Assembly: GCA_963811265.1 (NCBI GenBank)
Contig: CAWEQS010000005.1
Location: 62,001-126,000 of the forward strand
From: JAOUJD01 sp963811265
GTDB taxonomy: Bacteria; Pseudomonadota; Gammaproteobacteria; Burkholderiales; Burkholderiaceae_F
Direction: 5' to 3'
Length of the DNA stretch: 64,000 nucleotides
The notes under the pieces were generated by a model. It did no database searches. It had not been told where the DNA came from and saw only the letters and a list, made by a program, of their open reading frames with translations. The position numbers and the translations under genes were made by a program. Of this stretch, positions 20,267 to 27,574 are shown piece after piece (the first letter of the stretch is position 1; the number at the start of each line of letters is the position of its first letter).

Positions 20267-21472
20267 TCAGCCCACGAAGATCAGGTAGATCCCAAGCCCG
20301 ACCATCACCAGACCGCTGACCAGCTTCAGCACGCGGCCTTCCTTCTCCTGCAACCGGTGCCGGCTCAGCATGATCACGCCGATCGACAGGATGATGATGT
20401 CGTCGAGCATGTACGCGGCGATGTACAGCAGCATGTAGCCGTAGTAGCTCGCCGTCGGCAGTTCGTGCAGCGTCAGGATGCGTGTGAACAGCGCCGGGAA
20501 GCCCGACGTGCACATGAACTCGACGACCTGGACCAGCACGGCCAGCACGGCCGCCCCCACGATCGCCGCTGTCATCGTCGGGGCGTGCAGCAGCCCCCGC
20601 ATGCGGCTGTAGATCCCCGGCTTTGCGCTCTCCGGAATCGACAGCGAGATGCCGCGGCCGAACGCGACGACGTCCTTCAGGTTGATCAGGCCCGCGGCGA
20701 TCGCGATGGCCGCGACGACCAGCGTCACCGCGCGCGACATGCCGATCAGCAGGAACAGGTTCAGCCAGGCCGCCATGAAGATGAAGTAGGCGATCCCTTC
20801 GACGAGCACGAAGGTGCCGGCGATCGCGACCATCCGCTTGCGGTCGTTCAATGGCGCGAGCAGCGAGATCATCAGCAGCAGCACCCACATCGAACACGGA
20901 TTGAAGCCGTCGAGCAGCCCCATCGTCACGGTGAACGCGGGCAATCCGACGTCGGCGAGCGTGATCGTCCGGCCGAGGAGCGTGATCGAGAACTCCTTGT
21001 CGGCGGCGTCCGGCCCTTTCGGGCAGGCGAGCGACTCCTCGGCGTCGCAGGTGCCGGCCGCGTCGGCCTGCGCCCCGGCCTTCCTGCCGTCCAGCGCAGA
21101 GCGGATCAGCGCGTCCGTGCTCGCCTCGGGCGAGAAGCCGACGATCAGCTGGCCGCCAACGTGGATCGCGGGCACGCGCACCGTGCCGGTGTTGGTCTGC
21201 TGCGCCAGTTCCTTCAAGCGTTCGAGCGCCGCCGGCTCCTTCTGCACGTCGCGGATCACGATCGACAGCGCGGGCCGCTCTTTCTGCAGTTGAGCCAGGA
21301 ACTCTTCGGCCTTGGCGCAGTGCGGGCAGCCTTCCCGCACGAACGCCTCGATCCGGGTCGCGTCGGCGGCCGGTCCGGGCGGGGCGTCGGCCGCATGGGC
21401 CGGAGCGACAAGGAGGGCAGCAAGCAGGAAGCGGAGGAGCCAGCCTGCGATGGCGAAGGGGGAAAACGTCAC
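20267..21472 (-). CDS. Glutaredoxin-like domain fused to a CcdA/DsbD-type membrane domain
   Basis: This is a 401-residue protein. A signal peptide (to about residue 28, ending APAHA) is followed by a periplasmic glutaredoxin-like domain with the redox motif REGCPHCAKAEEF and the cis-Pro segment VRVPAIHVGG. After a linker with a further cysteine pair come about eight membrane segments of the DsbD/CcdA kind, containing MGLLDGFNPCSMW and VEFMCTSGFPALF; those two cysteines are placed like the electron-carrying pair of DsbD. It should pass reducing equivalents from the cytosol to the periplasm. The start is GTG 21472 with GAG nine bases upstream. It lies on the same strand as the kinase, 124 bases away. 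Confidence 0.85.
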   Translation of the reverse strand: MTFSPFAIAGWLLRFLLAALLVAPAHAADAPPGPAADATRIEAFVREGCPHCAKAEEFLAQLQKERPALSIVIRDVQKEPAALERLKELAQQTNTGTVRVPAIHVGGQLIVGFSPEASTDALIRSALDGRKAGAQADAAGTCDAEESLACPKGPDAADKEFSITLLGRTITLADVGLPAFTVTMGLLDGFNPCSMWVLLLMISLLAPLNDRKRMVAIAGTFVLVEGIAYFIFMAAWLNLFLLIGMSRAVTLVVAAIAIAAGLINLKDVVAFGRGISLSIPESAKPGIYSRMRGLLHAPTMTAAIVGAAVLAVLVQVVEFMCTSGFPALFTRILTLHELPTASYYGYMLLYIAAYMLDDIIILSIGVIMLSRHRLQEKEGRVLKLVSGLVMVGLGIYLIFVG

Positions 21473-21855
21473 CTGGATCTCGTGTTCTTTGAATGGACGG
21501 TGGCAGTCTCGACCGGCGCGCGCGCCTGGTTCCTGCGCTATCTCAGATGCGTCGCCGCCATCGCCTTGCATCGGATCAAACGTGTGCGCGGAAAGCGACA
21601 GGACCCGGCGTCGTACGCGGGTTTCCCCGATGGAGCGGCCGCCCAAGGAGGTGCGCACGGGCCGACCGACGGCCTCCCCGAAACAGGCGAGGCGCCGGGA
21701 TCGCGCGCGGCCGATGGAGGATGCAAGGGCCGAAACGGGCGCTTTTTGTCGCCTGCGCACCGTTGCGGTCGCGGGAGACTGTTAATCCGCTTCGCCACGG
21801 TCGGCGCGAGCCGCCGCTCCGCGCGTTAAGGCTTTGCAAGCATCGAGAGGACAAC
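21473..21855. other. 383-base divergent intergenic region
   Basis: The region separates the glutaredoxin-CcdA gene from the small secreted protein gene. No frame has recognisable similarity to a protein. The sequence near 21780-21840 is the least GC-rich part and is the likely promoter side of the right-hand gene, whose GAGAGGA ribosome site ends at 21852. No strong inverted repeat was found. Confidence 0.45.
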
Positions 21856-22239
21856 ATGAAACGCATCGCGATTGCCGCCCTGTTCACCGTCGCCAGTTCC
21901 GTGGCCCTCGCCACGGACGTCGGCGTATCGATCAGCGTGGGCCAGCCCGGCTTCTACGGCCGCATCGACATCGGCAACGCGCCGCCGCCGGTGCTCATCT
22001 ATCCGCAGCCCGTCATGATCCAGCAGGTACGGGGTGTGCAGCCCGTCTACCTGCACGTCCCGCCCGGACACGCGAAGGACTGGCGCAAGCATTGCAGCAA
22101 GTACAACGCGTGCGCGCAGCCGGTCTACTTCGTGAAGGACGACTGGTACAACACTGTCTACGTTCCCCACTACCAGTCCGAGAAGGGCAAGGGCAACGGA
22201 AAAGGGAACGGCAAGGGCCACGGCAAGGGCAACAACTAG
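21856..22239 (+). CDS. Small secreted protein with Gly-Lys-Asn-rich tail
   Basis: This is a 127-residue precursor with a clear signal peptide (MKRIAIAALFTVASSVALA, cleavage before TDVG). The mature part is rich in Pro, Tyr and Val, contains one cysteine pair (CSKYNAC), and ends in a repetitive KGNGKGNGKGHGKGN tail. The ribosome site GAGAGG is well spaced from ATG 21856. I recognise it only as a type of small periplasmic protein seen in Burkholderiales; the tail is low complexity and could bind polyanions or metal (it has one His). The function is unknown. Confidence 0.8.
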   Translation: MKRIAIAALFTVASSVALATDVGVSISVGQPGFYGRIDIGNAPPPVLIYPQPVMIQQVRGVQPVYLHVPPGHAKDWRKHCSKYNACAQPVYFVKDDWYNTVYVPHYQSEKGKGNGKGNGKGHGKGNN

Positions 22240-22350
22240 CCGCCGCGGCGCGCAACCGGGTCTCGGCAGCCCGATCGCGCAGGCCGTTTCACCATCGCCG
22301 GCCGCCGGCGGTGTAGCGTCTGCGTCGTTGCGATCGCTTCGGCTCGCTCG

Positions 22351-23302
22351 ATGACGCCACTGCCGCCCCGCCATCCCCGCACACCGCGCCGCCAGGCGCT
22401 CGGCGCGCTCGTGGCACTCGGCGCCGCGGCGTCGCTGCCCTTGTCCGCGATCGGCCAGGCGACGTCTGAGAAGCCGCTCTCCCGCCCGGTCCCATCGTCC
22501 AATGAACCGATGCCGGCCATCGGGCTCGGCTCCTGGATCACCTTCAACGTCGGCAACGACCGCGCCGTTGCGCGAACAGTGCACGGCGGTCATGCGCGCC
22601 TTCTTCGAGGCCGGCGGTCGCCTCATCGACTCCTCGCCGATGTACGGATCGTCGCAGGACGTGATCGGCGATGGTCTCGCGCGCCTGGACCACCCGCGCT
22701 CGCTCTTCGCGGCCGACAAGGTGTGGATCGGCTCCGGCGCGCGCGGTCCCGAGCAGATCGAGACCTCGCGGCAGCGCTGGCGCGTGGCGCGCTTCGACCT
22801 GCTGCAGGTCCACAACCTGCTGGCGTGGCAGGAGCACCTGCCGACACTGATGGCGATGAAAGCCGAGGGCCGCCTGCGCTACGTCGGCATCACGACGTCC
22901 GAAGGGCGACGCCACCGCGAGTTCGAGCAGATCATGCGCGAGCATCCGCTCGACTTCGTGCAATTCAGCTACAACGTGCTGGACCGCGAGGCCGAGGCGC
23001 GGCTGCTCCCCCTCGCGCGCGATCGGCGCATCGCGGTCATCGTGAACCGTCCCTTCCGCCAGGGCGACCTCACGCGCGCGCTGGCGCGCCAGCCGCTGCC
23101 GGCCTGGGCCGCCGAGATCGGCTGCTCCACCTGGGCCCAGGTGCTGCTCAAGTTCATCCTCGCCCACCCGGCGGTGACCTGCGCCATCCCGGCGACGTCG
23201 AGCGTCGAACACGTGCGCGAGAACCTCGCCGCCGCGCGCGGCCCGCTGCCGGACGCCGCGATGCTCAGGCGCATCGTCGCCCAGGTCGAGAAGTTCGCGT
23301 GA
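22351..23302 (+). CDS. Tat-exported aldo/keto reductase, one frameshift
   Basis: The N-terminus carries a twin-arginine signal (TPRRQALGALVALGAAASLP), followed by the aldo/keto reductase start PAIGLGSWITFNVGND. The frame then changes near 22568, after which LREQCTAVMRAFFEAGGRLIDSSPMYG continues the same protein through LLQVHNL, the NVLDREAE segment and AIPATSSVEHVREN. The repaired length is about 316 residues. The catalytic Asp and Tyr in LIDSSPMYG are present. The stop (TGA 23300-23302) overlaps the ATG of the next gene by one base. Exported aldo/keto reductases of this kind are known in proteobacteria but have no assigned substrate. Confidence 0.82.
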
Positions 23303-23967
23303 TGTCGGATTGGTGGACCTACCGGCCGTCGGACTTCCTGCTGTTCGCACCTCGCACGTACTACCGCCTCGTCGAGACGTACAACGCCGACTTGTGGCCG
23401 TGGCAGGCCGTCGCGCTCGGGGCAGCGCTTGCACTCGTCGCGCTCTCCTGGCGCCGCGCGCGACACGCCGGGCGCGTCGTCGCGCTGGTCCTCGCTGTCG
23501 CGTGGGGTTTCATCGCCTGGCGCTTCCATTGGGAACGCTACGCGACGATCAACTGGGCGGCGGTGTACTTCGCCGGCGCGTTCGCGCTGCAGGCGGCGCT
23601 TCTCGCCTGGACCGGGCTGGTCGGCGGCCTCGACTACGGTGGCACGTCGCGACGGCGCCGCTATGCGGGCCTCGCACTCATCGTCACCGCGCTCGCGGTC
23701 GTGCCGTTCGCGGCGCTCGCGGCCGGTCGGCCGTGGCGACAGCTCGAAGTCGCCGGGCTGTCGCCGGACCCGACCGCGATCCTCACGCTCGGTCTGCTGC
23801 TGGTCGCCCGTCGCGCGCACTGGGCCCTGTATGTCGTGCCAGTCCTGTGGTGCCTGGCATCGGGACTGACGCTGTGGACAATGAAGGCGCCCGACGCGTT
23901 CATTCCGATGCTCGCCGCCCTCGTGGCCACGGCCGCTGTCGTCAGCCTGCGGCTGCGCGGACGCTGA
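23302..23967 (+). CDS. DUF6064-like integral membrane protein
   Basis: This is a 221-residue protein with six predicted membrane segments. It begins SDWWTYRPSDFLLFAPRTYYRL, which I recognise as the start of the DUF6064 group. Basic loops (RRARHAGR, RRRRYAG) suggest the usual inside-positive orientation. Its ATG overlaps the stop of the Tat-exported aldo/keto reductase by one base, so the two are translationally linked. The function is unknown; a membrane partner for the exported reductase is only inferred from the overlap. Confidence 0.8.
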   Translation: MSDWWTYRPSDFLLFAPRTYYRLVETYNADLWPWQAVALGAALALVALSWRRARHAGRVVALVLAVAWGFIAWRFHWERYATINWAAVYFAGAFALQAALLAWTGLVGGLDYGGTSRRRRYAGLALIVTALAVVPFAALAAGRPWRQLEVAGLSPDPTAILTLGLLLVARRAHWALYVVPVLWCLASGLTLWTMKAPDAFIPMLAALVATAAVVSLRLRGR

Positions 23968-24157
23968 TCGCCCGGTCGCCGGGCGCAGCACCGCGCCCAC
24001 CCGATCGGCCCGCTCTGCGCATTTGCACGTACCTACGCCGAGTCGTTGCGTCGCACAGGCTATCCACCCGTCCAGAGCGCGGATTCGTCGCAGGCCGATG
24101 ACATCGGCGGCCGATCCGCCTATCGTCGCCGTTCCGTTCCGGAAGCACGGAGGCGAC

Positions 24158-25360
24158 ATGGCAACGAGCCCACGGTCGGCAGCGACCCAACGCAGCGCCG
24201 CGAGCAAGGCAGTCCCTCGCTCTGCATCGAAGACCTCGCGCCGGATCGCGGTGCTGGTCGCCACGCGCAAGGGCGCGTGGGTCTTCCACGCGGATCCATC
24301 GCGCCGAAGCTGGCGGGCCGACGGCCCGCACTTCCTCGGCCACGTCATTCACCACCTCGTCCTCGATCCACGCGACGGCCGCACACTGCTCGCCGCCGCG
24401 AAAACCGGGCACCTTGGCCCCACCATCTTCCGTTCCACCGACCTCGGCAAGACGTGGAAGGAGGCGAAGCAGCCGCCCGCGTTCACGAAGAAGGCCGACG
24501 GCAGTGGCCGCAGCGTCGATCACACGTTCTGGCTGACGCCTGGCCACGCGAGCGAACCCGGCGTCTGGTACGCCGGCACGTCGCCGCAAGGCCTGTTCCG
24601 GTCGGAGGACGGCGGCGTGACCTGGTCGTCCGCGTCCCCCATCAACGACGATCCGAAGTACATCGAGTGGATGGGCACCGTGCAGGACGGCACGCCGGAC
24701 GGCCCGAAGATGCACTCGATCATCGTCGACCCGCGCGATCCGAAGCACCTGTACTTCGGCATGTCGGGCGGCGGCGTGCACGAGTCGACCGACGGCGGGC
24801 GAAGCTTCCGGGTCCTGATCGACGGGCTCGAGGTCGTCGAGGGCTTCCCGCGCGACGAGCCGACGTGCCACGACCCGCACTGCATCCGGCTCTGCCCCAG
24901 CAACCCGGACCGGCTCTATCAGCAGAACCACTGCGGCATCTATCGCATCGACCGACCATCCAACACCTGGGTGCGCATCGGCAAGGCGATGCCGAAGAAG
25001 GTCGGAGACGTCGGCTTCACGATGGTCGTCCACCCGCGCAACGACAACGTCGCGTGGGTGATGCCGATGGACGGCACCAGCGTGTGGCCGCGCACCAGCC
25101 CGGGCGGCACGCCCGCGGTGTACGCGACCCGCAACGGCGGCAGGACGTGGCAGCGCCAGGCGGAAGGACTACCGCAGCAGCAGGCGTGGTGGACCGTGAA
25201 GCGGCAGGCCATGTCGCGCGACGCGCGCGATCCGGTCGGCCTTTACTTCGGTACAACGAGCGGCGAGCTGTGGATGAGCCGCGACGAAGGCGGACGCTGG
25301 AACTGCATCGCGCGCCACCTGCCCGAGATCTATGCGGTGGAGGCCGCGGAACTCGCCTGA
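24158..25360 (+). CDS. BNR/sialidase-like beta-propeller protein
   Basis: This is a 400-residue protein made of repeated beta-propeller blades with Asp-box (BNR) motifs: RSTDLGKTWKE, RSEDGGVTWSS, ESTDGGRSFRV, ATRNGGRTWQR and MSRDEGGRWNC. A short Ser/Ala/Lys-rich N-terminus precedes the first strand; it is not a convincing signal peptide. A conserved CHDPHC stretch lies near residue 240. Members are annotated as exo-alpha-sialidase or WD40/YVTN-like, but sialidase catalytic residues are not evident. GGAGGCGAC precedes ATG 24158. The MoaD-like gene follows after 13 bases. Confidence 0.87.
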   Translation: MATSPRSAATQRSAASKAVPRSASKTSRRIAVLVATRKGAWVFHADPSRRSWRADGPHFLGHVIHHLVLDPRDGRTLLAAAKTGHLGPTIFRSTDLGKTWKEAKQPPAFTKKADGSGRSVDHTFWLTPGHASEPGVWYAGTSPQGLFRSEDGGVTWSSASPINDDPKYIEWMGTVQDGTPDGPKMHSIIVDPRDPKHLYFGMSGGGVHESTDGGRSFRVLIDGLEVVEGFPRDEPTCHDPHCIRLCPSNPDRLYQQNHCGIYRIDRPSNTWVRIGKAMPKKVGDVGFTMVVHPRNDNVAWVMPMDGTSVWPRTSPGGTPAVYATRNGGRTWQRQAEGLPQQQAWWTVKRQAMSRDARDPVGLYFGTTSGELWMSRDEGGRWNCIARHLPEIYAVEAAELA

Positions 25361-25373
25361 GCGCCGCAAGCGA

Positions 25374-25631
25374 ATGAAGGTCCTGATCCCGAGTCCGCTG
25401 CTGTCTTACACCGGCCGCGCATGGGTGGAGGCCGAGGGCGCCACGCTGGGCGAACTGCTCACAGACCTGGATCGCCAGTACCCCGGCATCCGCTTCCGCA
25501 TGATCGACGAGCAGGACCGCATGCGGCGTCACGTGCGCTTTTTCGTCAACGGCGAGGCGACGTTCGACCTCGGCCTGGCGATGACGCCGACCGACGAGGT
25601 CTGCATCGTCCAGGCCCTCAGCGGCGGGTGA
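25374..25631 (+). CDS. MoaD/ThiS-family ubiquitin-like small protein
   Basis: This is an 85-residue beta-grasp protein. It has the ordered pattern LIPSPLLSYTG, TLGELLTDLDRQYPGI, RHVRFFVNGEATFDLG and a C-terminus ending VQALSGG. The terminal Gly-Gly is the tail that is adenylated and thiocarboxylated in MoaD, ThiS and related carriers. No MoaE, ThiF or MoeB gene lies nearby, so general molybdopterin synthesis is unlikely to be its role. It starts 13 bases after the beta-propeller gene and is surely co-transcribed with it. Confidence 0.9.
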   Translation: MKVLIPSPLLSYTGRAWVEAEGATLGELLTDLDRQYPGIRFRMIDEQDRMRRHVRFFVNGEATFDLGLAMTPTDEVCIVQALSGG

Positions 25632-25657
25632 GGCGGGCGCCGCGCGCCGCGCCCGCC
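25632..25657. terminator. GC-rich hairpin between convergent genes
   Basis: GGCGGGCGC (25632-25640) pairs with GCGCCCGCC (25649-25657) around an eight-base loop, right after the MoaD-like stop. No T-run follows, so it is at best a factor-assisted terminator. Confidence 0.35.
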
Positions 25658-25712
25658 AAACTGAACGACGGTGTGACCGCTCGCCTGGGAGGAGCGCGGC
25701 GAGCGTCCTGAA

Positions 25713-26027
25713 TCAGCGCGCCGAGGTGCTCGCGAGTCCGGGATGGGGGACCTGCTCCGCTTTTTCCGCCACGCGATCGCGCCGTTCCTTCTCTTCCCAC
25801 GCGAGCAGCGTCTCCTTGTTCACGTACTCGAAGAAGTCGAGCTGCTGGACCGCGCGCATGCGCTGCACATACTGTCTCAGGGCGTCCGGCCCCTGTTGCG
25901 CCGCGGCGCATGCGCCCCTGTCGGCAGGCATCGCCTGGGAGTTGCAGCGGTATTCGGCATCTGCGCTGCCCGCGACAACGGCGGCGGTGGCCAGCAGGGC
26001 GATGTGGCAGAAGAAGGTGGCGCGCAT
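25713..26027 (-). CDS. Small secreted hypothetical protein
   Basis: This is a 104-residue precursor with a signal peptide (MRATFFCHIALLATAAVVAGSADA). The mature part has two cysteines (CNS, GAC) and a charged helical stretch (EEKERRDRVAEKAEQ). The start at 26027 follows a GGGAGACAGACC ribosome site; an upstream ATG at 26075 is less likely because it would spoil the signal peptide. I do not recognise the family. It is convergent with the MoaD-like gene. Confidence 0.65.
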   Translation of the reverse strand: MRATFFCHIALLATAAVVAGSADAEYRCNSQAMPADRGACAAAQQGPDALRQYVQRMRAVQQLDFFEYVNKETLLAWEEKERRDRVAEKAEQVPHPGLASTSAR

Positions 26028-26265
26028 GGTCTGTCTCCCGAGTGAGCCGGCCGCATCGGCCGGTGACCGAGACATCCTGGGGATCAGGCTCCCGGTTGCA
26101 GTACGACGAAGCCGTATGAAGGGAGAGACGCAAACGGCCGACGAATGCAGACACGCGATCCCGCCTTTGCGCGTCAGGATTCCTTCGCCAGCAAGCCATG
26201 CATGGTCGCTACGCGGGTCTTGCGCCCTTGCGTGGGCCCCCGCATGACGCGGCAGCCCGGTCTAA

Positions 26266-26847
26266 TTACCTGGCCGCCACCGCGGCAGCCGGCGGCAGCG
26301 GCTCCGGCACCCGGTTCCGGATGGCCGGAAGCGTCTGCAGGTAGCTGAAGATCGCCTCGAGGTCCGCATCCGTGAAGTTCCGGTACACCGGAATCGGCAT
26401 CGGCGGGAGGATCTGGCGGCCGCGCCCCATGTGACGACCCGTGCGGATCGTCTCGGTGAAGTTGCGCTGCGTCCATTTGCCGAGGCCCGTCTCCGGATCC
26501 GGAGTCAGGTTCGCGGTGAAGCTGACGCCCCAGGGGCCGGCCCACGCGGTGTTCGTCGCGGCAGCGGACATGATCCACGGCGCCTCGAGCTTCGGCGCGG
26601 GAGGCAGCGCCATGCCCTCGGGATGGCCGGACAGCGCGCGCGCCATGTCCGGTTCGGGTCCTTTCGGCCCCATCTTCCACGGCGTGTGGCAGTCATGGCA
26701 GCCCGAAGTGCTGACGAGGTACTTGCCGCGCGCGACCTTGTCGGCGGTGCTCTCCGAAGCGGTCTGCGCACGGGCGGGCTGAACCACGGCGATCGTCGCG
26801 GCGACGGCGACGCCGAGGATGGCGTATTCGAGCGGGATGCGTTTCAT
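26266..26847 (-). CDS. Periplasmic c-type cytochrome (single CxxCH)
   Basis: This 193-residue precursor has a signal peptide (to about PARA-QT), one heme attachment site CHDCH in VSTSGCHDCHTPWKMG, and a distal segment ILPPMPIPVYRNFTDADLEAIFSYLQTLP, whose first Met is the probable sixth heme ligand. The C-terminal helix pattern is that of class I cytochromes c. The ribosome site CAGGAGA precedes ATG 26847. The start overlaps the stop of the upstream broken gene by four bases (ATGA), so the pair were one translation unit. Confidence 0.88.
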   Translation of the reverse strand: MKRIPLEYAILGVAVAATIAVVQPARAQTASESTADKVARGKYLVSTSGCHDCHTPWKMGPKGPEPDMARALSGHPEGMALPPAPKLEAPWIMSAAATNTAWAGPWGVSFTANLTPDPETGLGKWTQRNFTETIRTGRHMGRGRQILPPMPIPVYRNFTDADLEAIFSYLQTLPAIRNRVPEPLPPAAAVAAR

Positions 26848-27340
26848 CGTGATGTCTCCTGGAGGGTTGATAGAGCGGGTTGCAGGTCGTTGGCGATCCA
26901 GCGTTCGATCAGCGCAACGCCCGCGGTGTCCACCACCTGCAAACCGAGCGGGGGCATGCGGGCGAGCAGGTTGTCGGTCTTCATGCGCAGCGTCAGCACG
27001 CTGCCGCCCTGGTCCGCGGCGATGCGCTGCGTCCCGGCACCGCATAGCGTCCGCCCGGCGCATCGCTCGCCGCGACGACCACGCCGCCCTCGGGGGCCAG
27101 CACGGCGTCGGTGCCGTCCGCGTTCCACACGTAGGTCGCGAAGCGCCATGAGCCGTCCGCGACGCGCTCGATCAGCCGTGTCTCGATCGCCCTTCCGTAG
27201 CTGAACTCCTTCCAGACCTTCGTGCCCGCCGGAAACTCCCAAGCGTCGACGCGACTCGCGTCGATCGACGCGCCGGGCGCGGCCGCGGCGAACGTCGCGG
27301 TGGCTGCCAGCGTGATCGCGAGGATGGCGGCGAGTTTCAT
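26844..27340 (-). pseudogene. Remnant of a secreted SO2930-type cytochrome-associated protein
   Basis: The N-terminus is a signal peptide (MKLAAILAITLAATATFAAA) followed by WEFPAGTKVWKEFSYGRAIETRLIERV and a beta-rich segment ending GGRYAVPG. The frame then changes near 27040, and the remaining part ends LLARMPPLGLQVVDTAGVALIERWIANDL. In the larger family I recall, these two parts flank a heme-containing middle of some 150-200 residues with CxxCH motifs; here no CxxCH is present. So this reads as an internal deletion plus frame change, or as a collapsed assembly. The stop overlaps the downstream cytochrome start (ATGA). Confidence 0.6.
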
Positions 27341-27574
27341 GACCGCTACCGTAGTGAGTCACGGCGGGACGCGTTCGTAATACTTCGCTCAGGGATTGCT
27401 TAGAAGTTCCTAAGCGGCGGTGTGCTACGTAACGTCCCTTACCCGGGCCGCGCCGTTTCCAGATGCGCCCTGAACTTCACGCGGACGACGCAAGCCAGCA
27501 AAGGAGCCACTCGAAGTCTTCATCCTCATGCCGCCGATCATGGCGAACGCGAGCGGACGAACAAGAATGAATCC

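Noticed and set aside
19145..21829. 894-codon plus frame opposite kinase and glutaredoxin-CcdA genes
   Set aside because: Both minus-strand genes have complete, recognisable domains; the plus frame does not.
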